From Paenibacillus_AK sp041641375 (lineage in GTDB: Bacteria; Bacillota; Bacilli; Paenibacillales; YIM-B00363): a DNA stretch of 64,000 nt. The stretch lies in NCBI GenBank assembly GCA_041641375.1, contig JBEPYM010000004.1:1-64000 (forward strand). The letters run 5' to 3'. The position numbers and the translations under genes were made by a program. The stretch's first letter is position 1. Each line of letters opens with the position of its first letter. Below, one piece after another: positions 42,026 through 49,258 of this stretch. The notes beneath the pieces were generated by a model, which saw only the letters and a list, made by a program, of their open reading frames with translations, did not search any database and was not told the DNA's origin.

Positions 42026-42137
42026 GATGTGTGGAGCATGTTGATGGTCTGGAATTTGATGCGATGTGTAGAGCATGTTGATAGTCTGGGTTGGGTGCGC
42101 GATGTGGAGCATGTTGTTGGTCTGGGTTTTGATGCGC
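42026..42137. repeat. Three tandem copies of a 37-38 bp repeat
   Basis: Units at 42026-42062, 42063-42100 and 42101-42137 share GATGTGTRGAGCATGTTGAT followed by RGTCTGGRTTTGATGCGC, with a few substitutions and one indel. A five-base start of a fourth copy follows. There are no spacers, so it is not a CRISPR array. No coding sense was found. Confidence 0.75.
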
Positions 42138-42151
42138 ATGTGCTCTATATT

Positions 42152-42184
42152 GGGGCTCGCCTCCTTCTTGGCGGGCTCCTTTTT
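42152..42184 (+). terminator. Intrinsic terminator downstream of the LysM/M23 gene
   Basis: GGGGCTCGCC pairs with GGCGGGCTCC around TCCTTCTT and is followed by TTTTT. It lies 170 bases beyond the stop, so the tandem repeat is in the 3' untranslated region. Confidence 0.8.
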
Positions 42185-42199
42185 GCATGGGCCTACCGA

Positions 42200-42312
42200 T
42201 AACGAGCTCAGGGAACCTTATTTGTTCTAAATCTTGAGGTTACCCATTCTAACGATCGCCTAGAGCGTTATTTGCTCTCAATCGAGCCTATTTGTTAGCT
42301 ATAACGCAACAT
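42200..42312. repeat. Degenerate ATTTGYTCTMAATC-type intergenic repeat
   Basis: Three related phrases occur within 90 bases: CCTTATTTGTTCTAAATC, GCGTTATTTGCTCTCAATC and GCCTATTTGTTAGC, with TAACGAGCT at one end and AGCTATAACG at the other. I remember closely similar gene-free repeats in Paenibacillus genomes. Confidence 0.4.
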
Positions 42313-42332
42313 AGTGTCGTGTGGTATCGTTG

Positions 42333-43232
42333 TTACAGCTTCCGCTCCGGGATCGCAAGCATTTCGGGAATGGTTACGAACGTGTAGCCTTGCGCTTGCA
42401 GCTTTGGTATCAGTGTATCGAGCGCTTCGACCATGCCGGACAAATTTTGCGTCCAGTGCCCGCCGCTGTGCAGCAAAATAATGCCGCCCGGATGGACGCC
42501 CTTCATGATATTGCTTTCTACCGTTGCCGCATCAGCCTGTGTCCAATCCCGCGAATCGATGGACCAGCCGATTACGGAATAGCGCTGGCGGTCGAGCTCA
42601 GCAACCAGCTCGCGATTGAGTCCGCCGTAAGGAGCGCGGAACAAGCGAGGTACATATCCGATCGTATGAAGCAGGGATTGATCGGTCTGCCGAAGCTCCC
42701 ACCGGAGTCGATCGACATTGTCTTGATACAGCTTGGGATGCCAATACGTATGGTTGCCTAACGCATGACCTTCCCGAGCCATACGTTTCGTCACCTCCGG
42801 GTGACCGTCCACGCGGGAGCCCATAACAAAAAAGGTCGCTTTTACCTGATGCTTCTTCAGCACATCAAGCACTTGGGGTGTAAAGCGGGTGTCCGGACCG
42901 TCGTCGAAGGTGAGCGCCAGCTGTTTGCCTGCCGCAGCGGGACCGTGCAGTGCCAGTACATGGGGAAATTGCTGCTGAAGAGCCCGGTTGTCAGCAGGGC
43001 GAGGGTTCGGTACTTCAGCATCCCCTACGGGAGCGCTGTCCGACAGCATGCGAATTTCCTGGTTGTCCCCGGCAGCGGAAAGCCCATCGCCGCTGTCTCC
43101 GGTTTGGGAGTGAATCGATAAATGGTAAGGCTCATTATTTAATGTATTGGGCATCTGTCGGCCGAGTCCGCATCCAGCGCACAAAATAACCAGCAGCATC
43201 GCGACAGTGAATAAACGAATGGATCGGCACAT
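42333..43232 (-). CDS. Polysaccharide deacetylase lipoprotein (NodB domain)
   Basis: This is a 299-residue lipoprotein (signal with LCAGC lipobox near residue 21). After a linker, the NodB domain (about 100-295) has TFDDGPD (metal Asp and catalytic base), GNHTYWHP (two metal His), RAPYGG, DSRDW and ILLHSGG, all five CE4 motifs. It removes acetyl groups from peptidoglycan or a surface polysaccharide on the outer face of the membrane. GAGGAG precedes the ATG. It is divergent from the aldo/keto reductase gene. Confidence 0.92.
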   Translation of the reverse strand: MCRSIRLFTVAMLLVILCAGCGLGRQMPNTLNNEPYHLSIHSQTGDSGDGLSAAGDNQEIRMLSDSAPVGDAEVPNPRPADNRALQQQFPHVLALHGPAAAGKQLALTFDDGPDTRFTPQVLDVLKKHQVKATFFVMGSRVDGHPEVTKRMAREGHALGNHTYWHPKLYQDNVDRLRWELRQTDQSLLHTIGYVPRLFRAPYGGLNRELVAELDRQRYSVIGWSIDSRDWTQADAATVESNIMKGVHPGGIILLHSGGHWTQNLSGMVEALDTLIPKLQAQGYTFVTIPEMLAIPERKL

Positions 43233-43302
43233 GGCAGCAGCACTCCTCGTGTGTAATGTTCCTACTATGTGTTGGGCGGGTTTGAATTATTCGGGTACAT
43301 TT

Positions 43303-43331
43303 TTGACAAGGGGGATTGATTTCGATAGTGT
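43303..43331 (+). promoter_or_regulatory. Promoter of the aldo/keto reductase gene
   Basis: A perfect -35 TTGACA (43303-43308), a 17-base spacer and a weak -10 TAGTGT (43326-43331) precede the start at 43356, with AAGGAGG between them. Confidence 0.5.
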
Positions 43332-43355
43332 TAGAAGGAAGGAGGGATATCCATC

Positions 43356-44192
43356 ATGACAAATCAAATTCAATCGATCACCGATTCGGCGTTGCTGAGC
43401 AACGGGGTGAAGATGCCTTGGCTCGGGTTAGGGGTATGGCGTGTAGGAGAAGGCTCTGAGGTTATCGATTCGGTCCGTGAGGCGATTCGAGTGGGCTATC
43501 GCAGCATTGATACGGCCGCCGTGTATGGCAATGAAGAGGGTGTAGGCGAAGCGATTCGGGGCGCCGGGGTTGCTCGTGACGAGCTATTCATCACAACCAA
43601 AGTATGGAATGCGGATCAGGGCTATGATTCAACGCTTCGGGCATTCGAGACGAGCCGCCAGAAGCTGGGGCTCGACATCATAGATCTGTATCTTGTTCAT
43701 TGGCCGGTCAAAGGCAAATATAAGGAAACGTACCGCGCCATGGAGAAGCTGTACCGCGAGGGGGCTGTTCGTGCAATTGGGGTCAGCAACTTCCAAATTC
43801 ATCATTTGCAGGACCTGATGGCGGATTGCGAAGTGAAGCCAATGGTCAACCAGGTCGAGCTGCATCCGCTTCTGTCGCAGAAGCCGCTGAGGACGTTCTG
43901 CCGAGAGCACGGCATTCATGTTGAGGCGTGGAGTCCGTTGATGCAGGGCAATCTGGATCAAGCCGGGCTGAAGGAAATCGCTGCGAAATATGGGAAATCA
44001 CCTGCACAGGTTATTCTTCGCTGGGATGTGCAGAGTGGGATTGTCACGATTCCCAAGTCGGTAACGCCAAGCCGTATTGCGGAAAATGCAGACATATTTG
44101 ATTTCGAGCTGACTGCTGAGGATATGACGTATATCGATGGTTTGAACCGCGACCATCGTTTCGGACCCGACCCGGACGATTTCAATTTTTAA
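43356..44192 (+). CDS. Aldo/keto reductase (YvgN-like)
   Basis: The 278-residue cytoplasmic NADPH-dependent reductase has the AKR5-type pattern VKMPWLGLGVWRV, the catalytic tetrad in DTAAVYGNE (Asp, Tyr), TTKVWN (Lys) and LVHWPVK (His), and the C-terminal coenzyme motif IPKSVTPSRIAEN. Homologues reduce methylglyoxal and small aldehydes. A bidirectional terminator follows. Confidence 0.94.
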   Translation: MTNQIQSITDSALLSNGVKMPWLGLGVWRVGEGSEVIDSVREAIRVGYRSIDTAAVYGNEEGVGEAIRGAGVARDELFITTKVWNADQGYDSTLRAFETSRQKLGLDIIDLYLVHWPVKGKYKETYRAMEKLYREGAVRAIGVSNFQIHHLQDLMADCEVKPMVNQVELHPLLSQKPLRTFCREHGIHVEAWSPLMQGNLDQAGLKEIAAKYGKSPAQVILRWDVQSGIVTIPKSVTPSRIAENADIFDFELTAEDMTYIDGLNRDHRFGPDPDDFNF

Positions 44193-44210
44193 CCAACACG
44201 AGAGAGAAAA

Positions 44211-44265
44211 GAAGAAGCACAATACCCTGGAGCACACAGGCTCCCGGAGTGTTGTGCTTCTTCTT
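44211..44265. terminator. Bidirectional terminator between convergent genes
   Basis: GAAGAAGCACAA (44211-44222) pairs exactly with TTGTGCTTCTTC (44252-44263) with an inner GGAGC/GCTCC stem. It serves the aldo/keto reductase gene and, in reverse, the gene ending at 44322. Confidence 0.8.
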
Positions 44266-44321
44266 CACATACTGCTAAATCGCGGTCGCTCATCCTTGAA
44301 TGGACTTCGATAGAGGTTTTC

Positions 44322-45170
44322 TTAGGGCTGGACCGCTTTCAAGTTTCCGGTTGGATTGACGATCCCCTTCACAAGGCCGTCGGCATCGAAATCGACGCGT
44401 GATTGTCCATAATGCCAGCTGCTTCCCGTTCTGCCGTAATCGCGTATCGCATCGGGCGTACCCATCGCGGAAGCGACTTGTCCTCGCGTCGATCCGAGCT
44501 TGAATGGTGCGGCGCTCGCCGCAGGAGCGCCAAGATCAACGGGGAATTTAGAGGCAGCAACGCCTTCCGCCTTCACCCATCCAATGACGTAGCGATTGGC
44601 GTCGAAGTAGACGATCGATTTGCCGTATTGCCACTCATCGTCCGTAAACCGGTAATTGACAATGAGCTCCGGCTTGCCCAGAATCGTCTCCACCTCGCGG
44701 GCGGTTGAACCTAAGGTGAAGTGCCCGGCCTTGGCTTCCGCCACCTTGACAGGACCTTGAACCGCAGGCTCCGGTTTCGGTGCTGGTGCTGCCGGGGCGG
44801 CAGCCTGTCCGCCGCCGCTCTGTCCGCCCTGTGGCGATTCGCTGCCGGTCCGAGGTGCCTGTGTGCCGCCGCTCGGTGCTGGCGTCGATTGCGGAAGCGG
44901 CTCGGATGTTCGAGGCGCAGCCGCGGGGGATGGTCCGGCGGCTGGCGCATTCCCACCTTGCACGACCGTGCCGTCAGCAGGCGAGGCTGTCGCCGGGCGC
45001 TCGGCCGTCTTCTTGGGGGCAGGTTGAGAAGAGGGCCATAGCATATAGACGGCGGCAAATATGGCAACGCCAACCCCGACAGTCGAAGCCAGACCGATCA
45101 GGGCGGATTTGATTTTGGTCTGCAGCTGTATTCGTTTCAATCGTCTTAATTCAGCACGTGATGTTCGCAT
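44322..45170 (-). CDS. Membrane-anchored protein with two BamE/SmpA-like repeats
   Basis: This is a 282-residue protein. A basic start (RTSRAELRRLKRIQLQTK) and one membrane helix (ALIGLASTVGVGVAIFAAVYML) are followed by a Pro/Ala/Gly-rich spacer of about 90 residues. Two tandem copies of a 45-residue motif follow: FTLGSTAREVETILGKP with WQYGKSIVYFD, and FKLGSTRGQVASAMGTP with WHYGQSRVDFD. The repeat pattern 'L-G-(S/T)-x-x-x-x-V-x-x-x-(L/M)-G-x-P ... W-x-Y-G' resembles the BamE/OmlA fold. ATG 45170 has GGGTGAG upstream. The role is unknown; it faces the wall. Confidence 0.65.
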   Translation of the reverse strand: MRTSRAELRRLKRIQLQTKIKSALIGLASTVGVGVAIFAAVYMLWPSSQPAPKKTAERPATASPADGTVVQGGNAPAAGPSPAAAPRTSEPLPQSTPAPSGGTQAPRTGSESPQGGQSGGGQAAAPAAPAPKPEPAVQGPVKVAEAKAGHFTLGSTAREVETILGKPELIVNYRFTDDEWQYGKSIVYFDANRYVIGWVKAEGVAASKFPVDLGAPAASAAPFKLGSTRGQVASAMGTPDAIRDYGRTGSSWHYGQSRVDFDADGLVKGIVNPTGNLKAVQP

Positions 45171-45273
45171 GTTGATCACTCACCCGTTTTTATCGAAGCT
45201 TATAAGCGTTTTCTTTCGTTCTTACTTGCTACGATACATGATCCCCCGCCGCTTGCCAAGCCCTAATCCGAGC

Positions 45274-46656
45274 TTAACGCAGAAGCTTTTTCATCCGCTG
45301 GTAGGCGTTCTTGAAGTTCGGATACCGGAACGGAAGGTCCAATCGAACTGACTGATGCAGTACGCTCTTGCGATGGGAGAACGCTTCGAAGCTCGCTCGG
45401 CCGTGATAGCTGCCGATCCCGCTTGGACCTACACCGCCGAACGGCAAATAAGGCGATGCGATGTGAAGGATCGTATCGTTGATGCAGCCACCCCCGAAGG
45501 AAACACGCTCCAGCACAAGCCGCTCCGTCTCGGCTGAGCTCGTAAACAAATAAAGCGCGAGCGGCTTTGGTCGCTCCGTAATCGCGTCCAGCGTGCTGGT
45601 TAGCTCCGAATACTCCAGTACCGGAAGAAGGGGACCGAACAGCTCTTCTTCCATTAGGGCATCCTGCCAGCCGATGCCGTCGACAAGCGTTGGCTCCAGC
45701 ACACGAATCGACGGATCGCTTCGTCCTCCCCAGGCTACATGGCCTGTTGTGCGGCCCATCAGCCCTGTAAGCCGATGGAAATGTCGTTCGCTGATGATAC
45801 CCGTGTATCGGCTTCCATCCCGAAGCACATCGTCCCCGAACAGCTCGCGAGTCTCCCTCCTGAGCTCCTCCACCAGCCTTGCCCGCACGCTTGCGTGAGC
45901 AACAATATAGTCTGGCGCGATGCAGGTTTGCCCGGCATTCAAAAACTTACCCCACGCGATGCGTTTCGCCGCCAGCTTCACATCCGCGTCCGCATGCACT
46001 ATGCACGGACTTTTGCCTCCGAGCTCGAGCGTGACCGGTATGAGCTGCTTCGCCGCGGCCTCCATAACAATACGTCCAATCTGCGTGCTTCCGGTGAAAA
46101 ATATATGGTCAAACGGCTGTCGAAGCAGCTCCTGGCTCGTCTCCGGCCCTCCCTGCACCACCGTCACATGCCGCTTGTCAAACACGTGACCAACAAGTTC
46201 GGCGATGACTTCGGATGTGCGCGGAGTTAGCTCGGACGGCTTCAGCACCGCGCAATTGCCGGCCGCCACAGCGCCAAGCAGAGGGCCGAGCGACAAGTTC
46301 ACCGGATAGTTCCAAGGGGCGATGATCAGGGTAACGCCGTAAGGCTCCCGGTAAATACGGCTGCGCGCACCGATCAGAGTAAGCGGAGTGCGCACCTTCT
46401 CCGGACGGGACCAGCTCCCCAGCTCTCGGGCAATATGACGAATTTCAGACAGCAGAAAGCCGATCTCTGTCGCATAGGCTTCAAATAAGGGCTTCCGAAA
46501 ATCCTCGTACAGCGCCTTCGCCAGCTTCTGCTCCTGGCTTTCGATCGCGTCCGCCAGCTTCAGCAAAAGCCGCTTCCGCTCCTTCACCTCTCTTGTCGCT
46601 CCACTCCGGAACCATGTCCGTTGCTCCTCATATATGGATGGGATCGCATCTGTCAT
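45274..46656 (-). CDS. Aldehyde dehydrogenase (class 3-like, YwdH/AldX type)
   Basis: This 460-residue NAD(P)-dependent enzyme oxidises medium-chain or aromatic aldehydes to acids. Seen are IIAPWNYPVNLSLGPLLGA, the cofactor loop FFTGSTQIGR, LELGGKSP with the general-base Glu near residue 210, the catalytic Cys in NAGQTCIAPDY near 245, and EELFGPLLPV. The hydrophobic ALDH3-type C-terminus is short. Length is typical. It is divergent from the hydroxylase gene. Confidence 0.92.
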   Translation of the reverse strand: MTDAIPSIYEEQRTWFRSGATREVKERKRLLLKLADAIESQEQKLAKALYEDFRKPLFEAYATEIGFLLSEIRHIARELGSWSRPEKVRTPLTLIGARSRIYREPYGVTLIIAPWNYPVNLSLGPLLGAVAAGNCAVLKPSELTPRTSEVIAELVGHVFDKRHVTVVQGGPETSQELLRQPFDHIFFTGSTQIGRIVMEAAAKQLIPVTLELGGKSPCIVHADADVKLAAKRIAWGKFLNAGQTCIAPDYIVAHASVRARLVEELRRETRELFGDDVLRDGSRYTGIISERHFHRLTGLMGRTTGHVAWGGRSDPSIRVLEPTLVDGIGWQDALMEEELFGPLLPVLEYSELTSTLDAITERPKPLALYLFTSSAETERLVLERVSFGGGCINDTILHIASPYLPFGGVGPSGIGSYHGRASFEAFSHRKSVLHQSVRLDLPFRYPNFKNAYQRMKKLLR

Positions 46657-46763
46657 TTTGCCCAGCCGCCTTTCATATAACGAACCTATATCTGATGCTT
46701 CTATGATATCATACGGATAGAACGTTCATCCCAATTGAATGACAAAACGAAAGGTGAGCCCCC

Positions 46764-47375
46764 ATGAAATCATACCTTCGCGCTTATTTCACGCATCCCG
46801 ATATAGCGGGAACCGCCGCCATACTTGCTGTATGCCTGATCTTCGCTGTTCCCCATGCATTATCGCTGTCGTTCTGGCTGGCAGCTGCGGCAGGTGTTGC
46901 CGCATATGCGGTGAGCGAGTATGGGGTGCACCGATTCCTCTTCCATAGCAAGCCGCCCAAAAACCCATTCCTGCTCAAGCTGCTGCGACGGCTGCATTAT
47001 GATCATCACGCCGACCCGAACGATCTGAATTTGCTGTTTCTCCCCGTCTGGTACAGTCTTCCGCTGGTCGGAGCTTCTTCTTGGATCGTTTACTCCCTCT
47101 TTGATGCGGTTTTTATTGCTGCTGCGTTCGCCTCGGGAATACTTGCGTACTTGCTCTATTACGAGTGGGTCCACTATGCCGCGCACCGGCCGATTCAGCC
47201 GCTTACCGCGTGGGGGCGTTATATGAAGAAGCTTCACCTGCTGCATCATTATAAAAATGAATCGTATTGGTATGGTGTCACGACTCCGATCCTGGATGCG
47301 GCGCTGGGGACGTACAAGCAAGGAGACGAGGTTGACAAAAGCGAGACGGCACGAAATCTGGAACAGCAGGCGTAG
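46764..47375 (+). CDS. Fatty acid hydroxylase/sterol desaturase-family membrane protein
   Basis: The 203-residue integral membrane protein has the di-iron histidine boxes HRFLFH, HYDHHAD, HYAAH and HLLHH in the right order, plus hydrophobic pairs near residues 18-55 and 90-135. The family introduces hydroxyl groups or double bonds into lipids, including carotenoids and fatty acids; the substrate here is unknown. AAAGGTGAG precedes the ATG. Confidence 0.85.
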   Translation: MKSYLRAYFTHPDIAGTAAILAVCLIFAVPHALSLSFWLAAAAGVAAYAVSEYGVHRFLFHSKPPKNPFLLKLLRRLHYDHHADPNDLNLLFLPVWYSLPLVGASSWIVYSLFDAVFIAAAFASGILAYLLYYEWVHYAAHRPIQPLTAWGRYMKKLHLLHHYKNESYWYGVTTPILDAALGTYKQGDEVDKSETARNLEQQA

Positions 47376-47400
47376 AGAACGGCTATAGGTAAACTTGGCG

Positions 47401-47430
47401 TTGCTGCTTGCAGGCGCCGGTTGTTACAAT
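47401..47430 (+). promoter_or_regulatory. Possible promoter of the BmrCD-like ABC operon
   Basis: The -35 TTGCTG (47401-47406), an 18-base spacer and the -10 TACAAT (47425-47430) would start transcription near 47437, just before the leader peptide. Confidence 0.4.
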
Positions 47431-47441
47431 CGGTGAAGAGA

Positions 47442-47486
47442 ATGGCAGCGCGTTACGCTCCGGGCGGCGCGCTGTATGTGTTTTGA
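47442..47486 (+). CDS. Candidate 14-residue leader peptide (attenuator) of the ABC exporter
   Basis: The frame reads MAARYAPGGALYVF and stops at TGA 47484-47486, beside the ribosome-binding site of the first ABC gene. A 7-bp hairpin, CAGCGCG (47446-47452) with CGCGCTG (47468-47474), lies inside the frame and is followed by TATGTGTTTT, so a stalled ribosome could decide whether it forms. B. subtilis bmrCD has a comparable leader peptide, BmrB. Against it, the Shine-Dalgarno-like GGTGA (47432) would be upstream of the predicted transcript start. Confidence 0.4.
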   Translation: MAARYAPGGALYVF

Positions 47487-47500
47487 GAGGAGCGATTGTC

Positions 47501-49258
47501 ATGTTTGCCGTGTTGGGCAAGCTTCGATGGTTTTTTGTAGAAGAGAAAAAAAGGTATGTGGTCGCAATCCTGCTTCTGATCTTCGGGGGCATTCTGGAGA
47601 TTTTGCCGCCGAAGCTGATTGGAGACGCGATCGATGCCATTCAGCACGGAAGGCTGTCAGGAAACACCCTTGCCGTTGCAGTTGCCGGTTATATGCTGCT
47701 GCTCCTGTTGACCTATGGTTTGAACTATATTTGGATGTATCGCCTCTTTGGCGGGGCGCACCTCGTGGAACGCAAGCTGCGAAGCGCTTATATGGCGAAG
47801 CTGCTGACGTTCACGCCGGGTTTCTATGAACGGAGTCGGACCGGTGATTTGATGGCGCGTGCGACCAATGACCTGAAGGCGATCTCGCAAACGGCCGGGT
47901 TCGGCATCCTGACCTTGATAGACTCTACAGTGTGGATGCTGACCTTGCTGGTCACCATGTGCGCGCTTATCTCATGGAAGCTCACGCTGGCGGCGCTGCT
48001 GCCGCTTCCGATTATTGCAGCGGTCATGAGAGTGTTCGGCCAGAAAATTCATGAGCGCTTTACGATTGCGCAGGATGCTTTCGGCCAAATGAACGACGGC
48101 GTGCTGGAGACAGTATCCGGCATTCGCGTCGTTCGCGCTTATGTCCAGGAACGATCCGAGGAACGGCGATTCGCAGAAACGACGGAAGACGTCTATCGGA
48201 AAAATATGCAGGTTGCCAAGATCGACGCCTTATTCGAGCCAACTGTCCGGGTGACGGTCGGTGCGAGCTATATGATTGGAATCGGATACGGCGCGATCAT
48301 GGTGTTCCAGGGTGACATTACGTTGGGACAGCTTGTTTCCTTTAATGTCTATCTAGGTATGCTCATCTGGCCGATGTTCGCGATCGGGGAACTGATCAAC
48401 ATTATGCAGAGGGGCAACGCTTCCCTTGACCGGGTCAACGAAACGCTGCATGCAGAGCCTGATGTAACGGATTCAGACGCGCTGCCTGAGGAAAGCTTGC
48501 CATCCGTACCGGGCCCTATCGTCTTCGAGCGGGTGACGTTCTGCTACCCCGGATCGGAGCAGGATCAGCTTGTGAACGTCCGGCTTCGGCTGGAGCAAGG
48601 GCAGACACTCGGCATTGTCGGCCGGACCGGCAGCGGCAAGAGCACGCTGCTGAAGCAGCTGCTGCGGCAATATCCGTCTCCGCAGCAGGGGACGATCCGC
48701 ATTGGAGACACAGAGCTGAGCCGAATTCCCTTCGCGGTACTAGGGAAGTGGATCGGGTATGTGCCGCAGGAGCAGATGCTGTTCTCGCGGACAGTAGAGG
48801 AGAACATTCGCTTCGGCAAGCCGAATGCGACGGACGAAGAGCTGCGAGCTGCGCTTAGGCTGGCTTCGCTGGAGTCAGATATCGGGTTCCTGCCGAACGG
48901 TCTCGACACCATGGTAGGCGAGAAGGGTGTCGCCCTGTCCGGCGGGCAGAAGCAGCGCGTATCGATTGCTCGGGCCGTGCTCGCCGATCCGCCTATGCTC
49001 ATGCTGGACGACGCCATGTCGGCGGTTGACGCGAGGACGGAAGCGGCGATTGTTGACCGCTTGCGAAGCGTTCGCGCCGGCAAGACGACGTTGATCGCAA
49101 CACATCGTCTATCAGCGGTACAGCATGCCGATCTGATTCTCGTGCTTGACCGCGGAAGGGTCATTGAGCAGGGCACTCATGCGGAGCTGCTGGCGCGGAG
49201 AGGCTGGTATGCGGAGCAATATGACATTCAACAGATGGAGGCATCACTGGATGCGTAA
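47501..49258 (+). CDS. ABC exporter half, BmrC/YheI-like
   Basis: This 585-residue membrane-ATPase fusion has six membrane helices (residues 15-310) and an ATPase domain (about 335-575). Walker A is GRTGSGKST and the signature LSGGQKQR is complete. Walker B is LMLDDAMSAVD, where the usual catalytic Glu is Asp. That makes it the degenerate-site partner of a heterodimeric exporter, as in B. subtilis BmrC, which is also 585 residues. Such pumps export drugs and lipid-like molecules. ATG 47501 has GAGAGGAG upstream. It overlaps the next gene by eight bases. Confidence 0.9.
   Translation: MFAVLGKLRWFFVEEKKRYVVAILLLIFGGILEILPPKLIGDAIDAIQHGRLSGNTLAVAVAGYMLLLLLTYGLNYIWMYRLFGGAHLVERKLRSAYMAKLLTFTPGFYERSRTGDLMARATNDLKAISQTAGFGILTLIDSTVWMLTLLVTMCALISWKLTLAALLPLPIIAAVMRVFGQKIHERFTIAQDAFGQMNDGVLETVSGIRVVRAYVQERSEERRFAETTEDVYRKNMQVAKIDALFEPTVRVTVGASYMIGIGYGAIMVFQGDITLGQLVSFNVYLGMLIWPMFAIGELINIMQRGNASLDRVNETLHAEPDVTDSDALPEESLPSVPGPIVFERVTFCYPGSEQDQLVNVRLRLEQGQTLGIVGRTGSGKSTLLKQLLRQYPSPQQGTIRIGDTELSRIPFAVLGKWIGYVPQEQMLFSRTVEENIRFGKPNATDEELRAALRLASLESDIGFLPNGLDTMVGEKGVALSGGQKQRVSIARAVLADPPMLMLDDAMSAVDARTEAAIVDRLRSVRAGKTTLIATHRLSAVQHADLILVLDRGRVIEQGTHAELLARRGWYAEQYDIQQMEASLDA

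Noticed and set aside
42026..42137. CRISPR array
   Set aside because: The repeats are directly adjacent without unique spacers and there are no cas genes.
41987..42202. Open frame over the tandem repeats (both strands)
   Set aside because: No RBS, and the coding sense follows the repeat unit only.
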